NCBI GenBank assembly: GCA_016458225.1
Contig: JAEMGR010000001.1
Span: 992,001 to 1,056,000 of the forward strand
Length of the DNA stretch: 64,000 nt
Reading direction: 5' to 3'
Source: Myxococcaceae bacterium JPH2
GTDB lineage: Bacteria; Myxococcota; Myxococcia; Myxococcales; Myxococcaceae
Part shown: positions 18,916 to 27,504 of the stretch, one piece after another
Position numbering within the stretch: position 1 is the first letter of the stretch
Layout of the letters: the number at the start of each line of letters is the position of its first letter
Notes under the pieces: model-generated
Database searches by the model: none
The model's input: the letters and a program-made list of their open reading frames with translations, nothing else
Told to the model about the DNA's origin: nothing
Made by a program: the position numbers and the translations under genes

Positions 18916-19542
18916 TCACTGCACGGGCACTGGCGCGCGGAACACCTCGCCGTCATTGCCCTCGAGGATGAGGCTCGCGTTGTCGGAGGGAGACACGCGC
19001 AGGTTCACCCGGGCCTGGCCCTTGCGGTCCACCAGCAGCAGCCCCGGAGAGCCCTGCTCATCCGCGCCGAGGATGACGCGCGGCCGACCATCGGGATCCG
19101 ACAGCTCCAGCCGCGACGAGCCATCCACCTGGAGGCCCACCGCGAACAACTCCACGCCGCCGGGCTTGGCCAGCGTCAGCCGCGGCGCCTCGTCGGAGTA
19201 CACGGTCAGCTCCGCCAGCATCTCGCCGCCCTGCGCGGAGAAGCGCAGCCGCGGCGAGCCATCCCCATCCACGCCCAGGAGCGCGCGAGGCCGCCCCGCG
19301 TTGTCCCGCAAGACGAGCTGGGTGGCGCCGTTCTCCTCCACGCCCCACGTGGCGCGCGCGCGGCCCTGGGCATCGGTGAGCACGAAGCGCGACGCGACCA
19401 GCTCACCGCTCGGCATCGACTCCTCGCGCAGCACCGTCGCGCCCATCCCCAGCCCCGCCAGCACGAGCGCCGTGAGCGTGACTCCCTGCAACCGCCGGTA
19501 GCGCTGCTCCAGCCGCTCCAACCGCGTCTCGTGCGACTCCAT
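18916..19542 (-). CDS. Single-pass membrane protein with tandem beta repeats, unknown function
   Basis: 208 residues from an ATG with AGGAGGT upstream. A short charged coiled N-terminus (ETRLERLEQRYRRLQ) leads into one membrane helix (about 21-39). The rest is a run of ~23-25-residue units with the pattern GRxRxxLGxDxxGxPxLxxxDxxG, for example GRPRALLGVDGDGSPRL and GRPRVILGADEQGSPGL, at least five copies of varying fidelity. Such Asp/Gly-rich units suggest a beta-solenoid or propeller-like outer domain. It is convergent with the SnoaL lipoprotein gene. No family recognised. Confidence 0.8.
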   Translation of the reverse strand: MESHETRLERLEQRYRRLQGVTLTALVLAGLGMGATVLREESMPSGELVASRFVLTDAQGRARATWGVEENGATQLVLRDNAGRPRALLGVDGDGSPRLRFSAQGGEMLAELTVYSDEAPRLTLAKPGGVELFAVGLQVDGSSRLELSDPDGRPRVILGADEQGSPGLLLVDRKGQARVNLRVSPSDNASLILEGNDGEVFRAPVPVQ

Positions 19543-19787
19543 CGCGAAGACCTCCTGCCAACCCAGGAACGCTAGCGGAAGACGGCGCCGAGCGCGCGTC
19601 CACGGCAGCATCCTGGACCTCCCACCGCGTCCCCGCTACGCCAGTCTGATGCGCGCGGACGCCTTTCAACGGTTGGAGGCGCGGAGTGGAAGGCCCCGCC
19701 GAGCAACGCCCCGGTCCGCCCACCTCGTGACGCAGCCCTCGTGCGCTGGCTCGCCGCCAGCTCGCCACGCAGGCCGAGGCGCCCCGC

Positions 19788-20183
19788 TCAAGGCGGAGGC
19801 TGGGTCGTGGGGCCCCCGGCCGCGCTGGAGGGGTTGACCGGAATGGCCTCGCCGGAGACGACGTCGATCTCCTGCACGCGCGTCACGTGCCGGGCCAACG
19901 AGTCGAACTCCAGCTCCAGCACCTTGCCGGAGCCCTTCTCCGGCAGGCCGAAGCGGACACGCCAGTAGTTGGGCCGAATCTGCACGGCCTCGCCCGGCTG
20001 CGACAGCACCAGGCTGTTCTGCTGGGCATAGGCCTGCCCCGCTTGGATGACGTCCCGCTCGCCCAGCTCCTCCTGGACTCGCGCGGAGTTGGGTGGCTCG
20101 GGAGGACGTCCAGTGGGACCGATGCACGCGGAGCCCAGCAGCGAGGACGCGGCGAGAAGGAATGCCAGGGTGCGAGGCGCCAT
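19788..20183 (-). CDS. Small lipoprotein, unknown function
   Basis: 131 residues. The signal peptide ends in LLGSAC (Cys20). The mature part holds a helix (residues about 34-55), then two or three beta strands (PNYWRVRFGL, VLELEFDSL, VTRVQEIDVV), and ends in a Pro/Gly/Ser-rich tail. The ATG at 20183 is chosen because upstream sequence in the same frame is the antisense and out-of-frame reading of the clpP region. It lies 221 bp downstream of clpP behind a hairpin. The 245 bp between this gene and the repeat membrane protein gene show nothing recognisable. Confidence 0.75.
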   Translation of the reverse strand: MAPRTLAFLLAASSLLGSACIGPTGRPPEPPNSARVQEELGERDVIQAGQAYAQQNSLVLSQPGEAVQIRPNYWRVRFGLPEKGSGKVLELEFDSLARHVTRVQEIDVVSGEAIPVNPSSAAGGPTTQPPP

Positions 20184-20328
20184 ATCCGCACGTTGGCCAC
20201 GCGCCGCGCCCCTCGCAGGAGCCCGAGCGGCCCGCCTCGCCCGAGGCCACTGCGCCTGCCCACTGCACCAGCACGGGACCGCGCCACCGTTGGGCGTGCG
20301 GAATGCCCCGGGCTTCGCACGAAACAGA

Positions 20329-20360
20329 AGGGCCACCGCCCGTCCCGGAGCAGTGGCCCT
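20329..20360 (-). terminator. Hairpin downstream of clpP
   Basis: Perfect 8-bp arms AGGGCCAC/GTGGCCCT around a 16-nt loop lie 45 bp after the clpP stop. On the minus strand the hairpin is followed by TCTGTTTCGT. This fits an intrinsic terminator with a modest U-run, separating clpP from the small lipoprotein gene. Confidence 0.55.
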
Positions 20361-20404
20361 GTCTCTGCATTCCCGTTCGCGAGGCAAGTCGCCCCGGCGG
20401 GTAC

Positions 20405-21004
20405 CTAGCGGGTGGGCAGCGGAACGCCCTGCTTCTCCACCACCTCGTCGATGAGGCCGTACTGCCGGGCCTCCTCGGCGCTCATGTAGTAGTCGCGCTC
20501 GGTGTCCTTCTCGATGCGCTCCAGGCTGTGGCCGGTGTGCTTCACGATGAGGCCGTTGATGTAGCTGCGCAGCCGGAGGATCTCCTTCGCCTGGATGGCG
20601 ATGTCGGAGGCCTGGCCCTGCGCGCCGCCCAGCGGCTGATGAATCATGATGCGGCTGTTGGGGAGCGCGGCGCGCTTGCCCTTCGAGCCCGCCAGCAACA
20701 ACAGCGCGCCCGCGGAGGCGGCCTGTCCGATGCAGATGGTCGACACCGGACACTTGACGTACTGCATCGTGTCGTACATCGCGAGCGCCGCGGTGACCGA
20801 GCCGCCCGGCGAGTTGATGTAGAGGTTGATGCCCTTGTCGGGGTCCTCGGACTCCAGGAAGAGGAGCTGGGCGACGATGACGTTCGCGACGTCGTCGTTG
20901 ATGGGCGTGCCCAGGAGGATGATGCGGTCCTTGAGGAGCCGGCTGTAGAGGTCGTACGCCCGCTCGCCGCGGTGCGTGGTTTCAATGACGAAGGGGACGT
21001 TCAT
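20405..21004 (-). CDS. clpP: ATP-dependent Clp protease proteolytic subunit
   Basis: 199 residues, the usual ClpP length. The catalytic triad is intact: Ser97 in [10 protein letters not shown], His122 in MIHQPLGG and Asp171 in DTERDYYM. The INSPGGSV segment (64-71) is also present. ClpP forms a tetradecameric chamber fed by ClpA/ClpX-type ATPases. There is no trigger factor, clpX or lon gene next to it, so this is a stand-alone copy, possibly a paralogue of the tig-clpP-clpX locus usual in this group. It precedes the small lipoprotein and follows the frameshifted NHL gene on the same strand. Confidence 0.95.
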   Translation of the reverse strand: MNVPFVIETTHRGERAYDLYSRLLKDRIILLGTPINDDVANVIVAQLLFLESEDPDKGINLYINSPGGSVTAALAMYDTMQYVKCPVSTICIGQAASAGALLLLAGSKGKRAALPNSRIMIHQPLGGAQGQASDIAIQAKEILRLRSYINGLIVKHTGHSLERIEKDTERDYYMSAEEARQYGLIDEVVEKQGVPLPTR

Positions 21005-21087
21005 GGCGTCCCTACCCTAATCGTCCTCGCGGCGTCGTGCCCGTCTCTTTGGCACGGAGCGTGCGCTGCCCCACGGTTGCGCCGGCC

Positions 21088-22334
21088 CTACCGCGCCGCG
21101 TCCACGCCGCCCAGGGGCAGGCTCAGCACCTGGGACGCGGAGAGTGGCTCGCGGGGCGGATGGCCCTCCGCCACCCACTCCCGGACATGGCTGTTGGCGA
21201 TGTAGACGAACCGCCCCTGGGCCACCACGCCCGTGGTGGGTGTCTCGAAGAGGGCATTGCCCGTCTCCAGCACCTCCACGCGCTCCACCCGCGCCGGGTC
21301 CGAGCCCAGCATCAGGCGGAGGACGCGCCCTCGCCCCAGGCCGTTCTGGATCGCCACGAGCGCCCCGCCCTCCCCTTGGGGAATGAGCCCGTCGATGCCG
21401 CCCAGCGTGGTGCCCGGAGGCGACTGCACCGGACTCGCTCGACCGCTCGCGAGGTCCACCCACCACAGGCCCCGGTAGTCCGCCACGTACAGCCTCGCGC
21501 CATCCTCGGAGAGCGCGAGGCCGTTGGCCCCCACCACCGTCCCCGGCGGAACCAGCGGCACGAGGGCGTCACTGCCCGCGCGCAGCACGTGGACCTGCCC
21601 CGCGTCGGTGTCGGAGACGTACACGTCGCCGTTGGGATGCAGCGCCAGGTCGTTGAAGAGGTGCTCACCGAGCTTCCCTGTCCACGTCACCTTGCGAAGG
21701 AGCGCGCCCGAGTCCAGGTCGTACTGGAAGATGCCCGTGTGGCCGCGCTGCGCCTCGGGGATGTCCTTGCCCATCGTGCCGGCCCGGCTGGCCAGCCACA
21801 GGTGGCGGCGCGCGGTGTCCACCTTGATGCCGAGCACGCTCCAGAGTCCGTCACGCGCCTCGGAGATGAAGTCCCGCGCGACGCCGTCCGCCCCGAACGC
21901 CACCACCTTGCGATGACGGAGGCTGCCCACGAAGAACGTCCCCGTGCGCGCGTCCCAGGCGATGCCCTCGGGGAGGAAGTCGCGCTCGGCGAGGGTGAAC
22001 AGGGGCTGGCTGCGGGCCACGACGACCTCGCGAGCGGCGATGCGCTTCGCGACCGCTTGGAACTCCGCGCTCGCGCTCCACGGGCCGAAGTCGAGCGGCT
22101 CCAGCGCATGGCCCCAGCCCAGCGCATCGAGCCGCTCCAGCGTCCGCCGCGACTGCGCCAGCGCGCCATTCCCGCCTCCACCGCGGCGAGCGAGTAGAGC
22201 ACCGCGACATCGTCCGGCGTGGCCGCCGCCTGTCGATGAAGCGCCTGGAGAATCGGATCGCCCGACGCCACCGTCCGGCATCCCGCGAGCAACGCCAGCG
22301 CGAACAGCCGACCGACCCACAAGGTCCGCGTCAT
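21088..22334 (-). pseudogene. NHL/SMP-30-like beta-propeller lipoprotein, frameshifted
   Basis: Two overlapping frames together encode one protein. Frame one runs from ATG 22334 (GAGGAGG upstream) with a lipobox LLAGC (Cys19) to VEAG; the second frame continues with NGALAQSRRTLERLD to the stop at 21088. Restoring one G in the GGG run at 22171-22173 joins them into a ~415-residue product. The propeller (about 110-410) has NHL-type blades such as GIAWDARTGTFFVGS, LALHPNGDVYVSD and LALSEDGARLYVAD, as in SMP-30/strictosidine-synthase-like sugar lactonases or binding proteins. The break could be a real mutation or a homopolymer sequencing error. The ATG lies one base after the TGA of the TfoX-like gene, so the two are an operon. 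Confidence 0.8.
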
Positions 22335-22335
22335 C

Positions 22336-22707
22336 TCAAGCCTCCTCACCGGCCACGAAGTCCAAGGCCTCGCGAGCGAGCGCGGGCCAGCTCCGCGCCG
22401 GACTCACCACGACCACCCACTCCTTCATCACGCGCCCACCGCCCGCGGTGAACGCCTCGCCCTTGCCAGCCCCGAGCATCGCCTCGACGCGCGCCTTCGG
22501 CAGCTTCACCACCAGCCGCTCCTTCACGAGCATGGCGAAGATGCGGCCCTCCACCTTGAGGGCCGTGGACCCGAACGCGCGCCGCGAGGGCTGAGGCGCC
22601 TGCACGCGCGGGTCGTCCGCGAACTGGGAGATGAGCGCGCCAAAGGACTTCGACGCACCCGTCGACGACGACTCCTGCGGAACCGGCTTCGCCTGCTTCG
22701 CGCTCAC
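22336..22707 (-). CDS. TfoX N-terminal-domain-like protein
   Basis: 123 residues from a GTG. The core reads ALKVEGRIFAMLVKERLVV, then VKLPKARVEAMLGAGKGEAF and GGRVMKEWVVV, which is the pattern of the TfoX/YjbR-like N-terminal domain family. The full competence regulator TfoX has a second domain that is missing here. Single-domain members are common and have no settled role. The stop codon is one base from the start of the propeller lipoprotein gene. Confidence 0.8.
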   Translation of the reverse strand: MSAKQAKPVPQESSSTGASKSFGALISQFADDPRVQAPQPSRRAFGSTALKVEGRIFAMLVKERLVVKLPKARVEAMLGAGKGEAFTAGGGRVMKEWVVVVSPARSWPALAREALDFVAGEEA

Positions 22708-22763
22708 GCGGGGCCCCCCGGGGCTCGACTCGAGGGGCCGCAGCCTACCTCACGCGCGGGGCG

Positions 22764-24161
22764 CTACCGAGGCCCGGTCATCTGCTCGGGGCGCACCCAC
22801 TGGTCGAACTGCTCGGGCGTGACGAGCCCCAGCGCGACCGCGGCCTCCTTGAGCGTGGTGCCGTCCTTGTGCGCCTTCTTCGCGATGCGCGCGGCGTTGT
22901 CGTAGCCGATGTGCGGATTGAGGGCCGTCACCAGCATGAGGCTGCGCTCCAGGTTCTCCTTCAGGCGCGGCAGGTTCGGCTCGATGCCCACGGCGCAGTG
23001 GAGCCGGAAGCTGCGCATGCCATCCGCGAGCAGCCGGCAGCTCTGCAGGAAGTTGTGGATGAGCAGCGGCTTGTAGACGTTGAGCTCGAAGTTGCCCGAG
23101 GCCCCGCCCAGCGAGATGGCCACGTCGTTGCCCATCACCTGCGCGCACAACATGGTGAGCGCCTCGCTCTGCGTGGGGTTCACCTTGCCCGGCATGATGG
23201 AGCTGCCCGGCTCGTTCTCCGGGATGGTCAGCTCCCCAATGCCCGAGCGCGGCCCGGACGCCAGCCACCGTACGTCGTTGGCCAGCTTGAACAGCACCGC
23301 CGCGAGCCCCTTGAGCGTGCCGTGCGCGTGCACCAGCGCGTCGTTGGCGGCCAGCGCCTCGAACTTGTTGGGCGCGGTGCGGAACACGTGTCCGGTCAGC
23401 CGACCAATCTCTCGCGCCACGCGCTCCGCGTAGCCCGGCGGGGCGTTGAGGCCCGTGCCCACCGCGGTGCCGCCCAGCGCCAGCTCGGACAGGTGCGGCA
23501 GCGACGCCTCCACGTGCGCGCGCGCGTGCTCCAGCTGCGCCACGTAGCCGCTGAACTCCTGGCCCAGCGTGAGCGGCGTGGCGTCCTGGAGGTGCGTGCG
23601 GCCAATCTTGACGATGTCCTTGAACGCCTCGGCCTTCTCGGCGAGCACGTCGCGCAGCGACTCCAGCTCGGGCAGCACCTGCCGCGTCAGCGCCTCCACC
23701 GCGGCCACGCTCATCGCGGTGGGGAAGACGTCGTTGGAGCTCTGCCCCTTGTTCACGTCGTCGTTGGGGTGCACGCGTCGGCTCTCGCCGCGCTCGCCGC
23801 CCATCAACTCCGAGGCGCGGTTGGCCAGCACCTCGTTGCAGTTCATGTTCGTCTGGGTGCCGCTGCCCGTCTGCCACACGAGCAGCGGGAACTCCTCGTC
23901 GTGCCCGCCCGCGAGCACCTCGTCCGCCGCGCGCACGATGGCCTCCGCCTTGTCGCCCCCGAGCGAGCCGTTCTCCTGATTGACGAGCGCCGCCGCCTTC
24001 TTCACCAACACCAGCGCCTGGATGAGCGCCAGGGGCATGCGCTCCGTGGAGATGGCGAAGTTCTGGCGGCTGCGCTGCGTCTGCGCGCCCCAGAGCCGGT
24101 CCGCGGGGACCTCGATGGGACCAAAGGTGTCTTTCTCGATGCGAACGTTCTTCGTGCTCAT
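22764..24161 (-). CDS. fumC: Fumarate hydratase, class II
   Basis: 465 residues, standard FumC length. The fumarase/aspartase signature [11 protein letters not shown] sits near residue 317 and contains the catalytic serine. Other conserved segments are [28 protein letters not shown] and [17 protein letters not shown]. It interconverts fumarate and malate in the TCA cycle, without an iron-sulfur cluster. ATG 24161 has GAAGGGA upstream; 36 extra in-frame residues before it are unlike FumC. The divergent 301-bp region toward the Cache-like gene carries paired repeat sites. Confidence 0.96.
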   Translation of the reverse strand: MSTKNVRIEKDTFGPIEVPADRLWGAQTQRSRQNFAISTERMPLALIQALVLVKKAAALVNQENGSLGGDKAEAIVRAADEVLAGGHDEEFPLLVWQTGSGTQTNMNCNEVLANRASELMGGERGESRRVHPNDDVNKGQSSNDVFPTAMSVAAVEALTRQVLPELESLRDVLAEKAEAFKDIVKIGRTHLQDATPLTLGQEFSGYVAQLEHARAHVEASLPHLSELALGGTAVGTGLNAPPGYAERVAREIGRLTGHVFRTAPNKFEALAANDALVHAHGTLKGLAAVLFKLANDVRWLASGPRSGIGELTIPENEPGSSIMPGKVNPTQSEALTMLCAQVMGNDVAISLGGASGNFELNVYKPLLIHNFLQSCRLLADGMRSFRLHCAVGIEPNLPRLKENLERSLMLVTALNPHIGYDNAARIAKKAHKDGTTLKEAAVALGLVTPEQFDQWVRPEQMTGPR

Positions 24162-24279
24162 GGCATCCCTTCTTCCCGAGCCCACCCCTCCTCCCAGCGG
24201 GCGAGCCTCGGCCTGTCCGCCCGAGTTAACACGCCCCCTGCGCCCCGGCAGCACGACCGTGCGAAACATTTAATTCCCG

Positions 24280-24293
24280 TGAAACATGACACA
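24280..24293. promoter_or_regulatory. Paired TGANACA half-sites, site A
   Basis: The 14 bases are two abutting direct copies of TGA(A/C)ACA (TGAAACA then TGACACA), followed by TCCCC. A related GAAACATTTAATTCCC lies just upstream at 24263. Site B is its mirrored partner 108 bp away. Both lie in the 301-bp gene-free region between fumC and the Cache-like sensor gene. A role as an operator for one or both divergent genes is inferred only from symmetry and position. Confidence 0.45.
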
Positions 24294-24387
24294 TCCCCAT
24301 GCGAGTCCGGAGGCACCCGGGCCCCTGCGTTTCCCTCGGGCGACGCGCGGCGGAGAGCAGGCAGGCGCATCGGGTTGGAAGGGGAAA

Positions 24388-24401
24388 TGTTTCATGTGTC
24401 A
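24388..24401. promoter_or_regulatory. Paired TGANACA half-sites, site B (inverted)
   Basis: On the minus strand this reads TGACACA then TGAAACA followed by TTTCCCC, the same two half-sites as site A in swapped order. It lies 61 bp before the Cache-like gene start. The mirrored pair with centres 108 bp apart (about ten helical turns) would suit looping by one regulator, but that is inference. Confidence 0.45.
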
Positions 24402-24462
24402 CACTCCGTGGGACGCCCGGCAGGCCGAGTCCCGCCACCGAGGCGCGTCGGGGTGCGCGTGC

Positions 24463-25011
24463 ATGTCGATGGTGTGGCTGAGTCTGGCGGTGGCGGTCCT
24501 GGCGCAGATGCCTCCGGAGGGCGTCGCGCAGGTGAAGAAGGTGGATGCGCTGGTGCCGGAGCTGCGGAAGCTGGCCGCGGATCCGGAGGTGGTGAAGGCC
24601 GTGCGGGCGCAGAACGCGCGACACGTGCCGAGGGCCACGGTGCTCCAACGGGATGGCGAGTGGACCGCCGCCACCGCGCTGACGCCCTTCCAACAGGCGC
24701 TGCTGGACAACACCTGCTCGCGCGCGCTGCGGCGGCTGCGTCAGCCCTGGGGCTTGAAGGTGGCGGAGTCCTTCGCCATGGATGATCAGGGCGCGCTGGT
24801 GGGCGCCACGGGCCGCACATCGGATTACTGGCAAGGCGACGAGCCCGCGTGGCAACGGGCGTACGCGGGCGGCCGAGGCGGAGAGCATCGCTCGGAGGTC
24901 GTCTTCGACGAGTCCACCCAGGCCTTCGTCGTCCAGGTCTCGCTCCCCATCCGCGACGGTGCGCAGGTCATTGGCGCGGTCACGTTCGGCATCTCCCTCC
25001 TCGACCTCTGA
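24463..25011 (+). CDS. Secreted Cache/PDC-like sensor protein
   Basis: 182 residues. A signal peptide (MSMVWLSLAVAVLA) is followed by a helix and a single PDC-type fold: FQQALLDNTCSRALRRL, FAMDDQGALVG, TSDYWQGDEPAWQRAYAG and VSLPIRDGAQVIGAVTFGIS. The SDYWQGDE box is typical of small-molecule Cache sensors. There is no transmitter domain, so it would be a periplasmic binding partner. The MCP gene starts 12 bp downstream, strongly suggesting that the two work together. ATG 24463 is chosen because the signal peptide begins there; about 60 in-frame residues upstream lack any such pattern. Confidence 0.78.
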   Translation: MSMVWLSLAVAVLAQMPPEGVAQVKKVDALVPELRKLAADPEVVKAVRAQNARHVPRATVLQRDGEWTAATALTPFQQALLDNTCSRALRRLRQPWGLKVAESFAMDDQGALVGATGRTSDYWQGDEPAWQRAYAGGRGGEHRSEVVFDESTQAFVVQVSLPIRDGAQVIGAVTFGISLLDL

Positions 25012-25023
25012 AGCCCCCCTCCC

Positions 25024-26916
25024 ATGCGCCTGCTGGCTGGAATGAAACTGCGCGGCCGCCTCACGCTGTCCGTCTCGCTGCTGCTGCTCGTGGCCATCGT
25101 CCCCCTCGTCACGCTGGGCGTGTCCTTCTCCCGGCGCGACCTCCAGAAGCAGATCCACGCCACGCTCCAGGTGGAGGCCGAGGGCCTGCGCGACGTGGTG
25201 GAGGGGACGCTCGCCGAGCGCGAAGCGAGCGTCCAGAGCTGGGCCGAGGACTCCGTGATGCGAGGCTCGCTCCTCTTCGACACCTACGCGAAGAGCGACG
25301 CGGTGCTCGCCTCGCTCCACCGCCGGCACCCGTCCTTCGCCGGCCTGGCGCTCTTCACTCCGGACGGCAGAGCGGTGTCCTTCAGCACGCCCGCGCTGCG
25401 TGACGCCTTCGCCGGACACCAGCGCGAGGTGCTCGCCGCCCCCTGGTTCCAGGCGACGCGCGAGGGCCACTTCGACGCGCACACCCTCACCCAGGTGGAC
25501 CCCTTCTTCGGCAAGCGCGTGCTGTCCCTGGCCGTACCCGTGGTCAGCCCCATCACCGGCGAGCGCATCGGCCTGTTGCTGGCCGCGTATGACTGGGCCC
25601 AGGTGGGCGACGTGGTGTCCACCGTCATCCAGCGCGCCCACGCGCGCGGCCAGGAGAGCTTCGCCCTGGAGGTGCTCGCCGCGGACGGTACGTCGCTCTA
25701 CGACTCGCGTGACGCCGCCACCGCGCGCCCCACCTCCCCCATCCGCGAGGAGGCCGCCAACGACTCCCACCTGCACGACGTGGGAGACGGCTGGCGCTTC
25801 GTGGCCACCGTGGACTCCGCCGAGGCCTACGCGGTGGTGGCGAACTCCATCCAGGTGGCCTCCCTCATGGTCGTCATCTGCCTGACGCTGGGCGCGCTCG
25901 CGTCCTCGTGGCTCGCGCGCGGCATCACCCGCCCCATCGCCACGCTGAGCGACGTGGTGGGCCGCATCGTGCGCGAGGGAGACCTCACGCAGAAGGTCGA
26001 GTTCCACAGCCGACAGGACGAGGTGGGCGAGCTGGCCACCGCCTTCTCCCGCTTGCTCGCGCACCTGCGCGAGTCCACCACGAGCCTCCAGCAGGGCACG
26101 CGCGTGCTCGGAGAAACCGTGGAGGCGCTCACCTCCGCCGCGGCCCAGCAGGAGCGCACCCTGGCGCAGCAGTCCGCCGCCATCCAGGAGACCCAGGTGA
26201 CGGCGCAGGAAATCAAGCAGACGTCGATGATGGCCGCCGAGCGCTCACAGGCGGTGCTCGGCGTGGCCACGCGCGCCCGCGAGGTGGGCCAGTCCGGCGA
26301 GAGCACCGTCGGCGAGAGCCTCCAGGGCTTCGAGCAGCTGCGCGAGCAGGTGACGCGCATGGCCTCCAGCATCGCCCAGCTCAACGACCGCACGCAGCAG
26401 ATTGGCGGCATCACCCAGACGGTGAAGGACCTGGCGGACCAGTCCAACATGCTCGCGCTCAACGCGGCCATCGAGGCGGTGCGCTCGGGCGAGCACGGCA
26501 AGGGCTTCAACGTGGTGGCGCGCGAGATTCGCAGCCTCGCGGACCAGTCCATCCAGGCGACCGGCCGGGTGCGGGAAATCCTCGACGACATCCGCGGCGG
26601 CATCCACGCCACGGTGGCGCTGTCCGAGGAGGGGCAGCGCCGCACCGAGACGGGCCTGGCCCAGGTGCGCGCCAGCGGAGACAGCCTGCGCGAGCTGGCG
26701 GGCATCATCCAGGACAACGCCTCCGCGGCGCACCAGATTGCCGCCGCGGTGACCCAGCAGAACGCCGGCATCGCCCAGATTTTCACCTCGGTGACGGACC
26801 TGTCCCGGGTGATGGAAGAGACGATGCAGGGCCTCCGCGTCACGCAGCAGATGACTCAGCAGCTGCGTGACGTGGCCGGCCGCATGGAGGCCGTGGCCCG
26901 CGCCTGGCGCGTGTAG
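25024..26916 (+). CDS. Methyl-accepting chemotaxis protein with periplasmic Cache domain
   Basis: 630 residues. Membrane helix one spans about 13-35, a double-Cache-like periplasmic region about 40-280 (SWAEDSVMRGSLLF, GLALFTPDGRAV, APWFQATREG, GLLLAAYDW), and helix two about 285-305. A HAMP domain with RPIATLSDVVGRI follows. The cytoplasmic signalling hairpin tip is intact: DQSNMLALNAAIEAVRSGE (about residues 473-491). Receptors of this type control a CheA kinase through CheW. No CheA or CheW gene is nearby. An alternative start MKLRGRL lies six codons in. The stop codon directly abuts that of the convergent PspC gene. Confidence 0.93.
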   Translation: MRLLAGMKLRGRLTLSVSLLLLVAIVPLVTLGVSFSRRDLQKQIHATLQVEAEGLRDVVEGTLAEREASVQSWAEDSVMRGSLLFDTYAKSDAVLASLHRRHPSFAGLALFTPDGRAVSFSTPALRDAFAGHQREVLAAPWFQATREGHFDAHTLTQVDPFFGKRVLSLAVPVVSPITGERIGLLLAAYDWAQVGDVVSTVIQRAHARGQESFALEVLAADGTSLYDSRDAATARPTSPIREEAANDSHLHDVGDGWRFVATVDSAEAYAVVANSIQVASLMVVICLTLGALASSWLARGITRPIATLSDVVGRIVREGDLTQKVEFHSRQDEVGELATAFSRLLAHLRESTTSLQQGTRVLGETVEALTSAAAQQERTLAQQSAAIQETQVTAQEIKQTSMMAAERSQAVLGVATRAREVGQSGESTVGESLQGFEQLREQVTRMASSIAQLNDRTQQIGGITQTVKDLADQSNMLALNAAIEAVRSGEHGKGFNVVAREIRSLADQSIQATGRVREILDDIRGGIHATVALSEEGQRRTETGLAQVRASGDSLRELAGIIQDNASAAHQIAAAVTQQNAGIAQIFTSVTDLSRVMEETMQGLRVTQQMTQQLRDVAGRMEAVARAWRV

Positions 26917-27273
26917 CTAGACGCGCCGCTCGTAGCGCGGCGCCTCGTCCACCGGGGCGTTGCCCACGCGGGCCAGCCAGTCCACCAACCGCTGCAGCGG
27001 GGCCGTGCCGCCCTGCGCCGCCGGCGTGAAGCCGCACAAGAGCAGGTACACGAGCAGGGCCGTCCCGCCCGAGACGGCCAGCGTCACCATGAAGGCCACC
27101 CGCACGAGCGCGGGGTCCACGTTCAGCTCCCGCGCGAGCGCCGCGCAGGCGCCCAGCAACGTGCGGCCTTCGCCTCGGTGCATCGGAATCAGGCGCTCGT
27201 GGCACTCCGGGCAGCGCACGACCCGCGCGCCGAGTTCCTTCGAGCAAGCCGTGCAGCGCTTCGTTCCCTCCAT
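26917..27273 (-). CDS. Zinc-ribbon PspC-domain membrane protein
   Basis: 118 residues. Two CxxC pairs (C7/C10 and C21/C24) make an N-terminal zinc ribbon. A PspC domain follows: GEGRTLLGACAALARELNV (about 34-52), then DPALVRVAFMV and the hydrophobic segment to GGTALLVYLLLCGF. PspC proteins sense or relay envelope stress. The gene stop is adjacent to the MCP stop with no gap, so the two transcripts converge tail to tail. Confidence 0.85.
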   Translation of the reverse strand: MEGTKRCTACSKELGARVVRCPECHERLIPMHRGEGRTLLGACAALARELNVDPALVRVAFMVTLAVSGGTALLVYLLLCGFTPAAQGGTAPLQRLVDWLARVGNAPVDEAPRYERRV

Positions 27274-27356
27274 GGCGTGACCCTCCGAGGGCCGGCTTCC
27301 GCGTGGAGCCGAGCCTCATCCTGGCTTACGGGCCCGCCGCGACCCCATTGCGCAAG

Positions 27357-27420
27357 TCTGTTGATTTACAGATTTAATCCACTAGGTGTTGACAACCTTA
27401 CAGCCAAGCGGCTTCTAATT
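27357..27420 (+). promoter_or_regulatory. AT-rich promoter region of aceB
   Basis: An AT-rich patch, unlike its surroundings, sits 85-150 bp before aceB. A perfect -35 hexamer TTGACA (27389-27394) is followed at 18-19 bp by TTCTAA/TCTAAT (27413-27419), one mismatch from TATAAT. Just upstream is CTGTTGATTTACAG (27358-27371), whose ends CTGT/ACAG are inverted. The 10-mer TCTGTTGATT recurs in the lanthipeptide promoter region at 42577. This fits a housekeeping-type promoter with a possible operator. Confidence 0.5.
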
Positions 27421-27504
27421 CACCAAGGCTTCCAATTCGCACTCTGGCGAAGCATTTTCGGACCCGGCAGAGCGCATTTACAACGCGGCATGTCAGGAGC
27501 ACGG

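Noticed and set aside
24286-24462. Longer start of the Cache-like protein at 24286
   Set aside because: The added residues have no signal-like pattern, and the region holds the paired repeat sites, so the ATG at 24463 is preferred.
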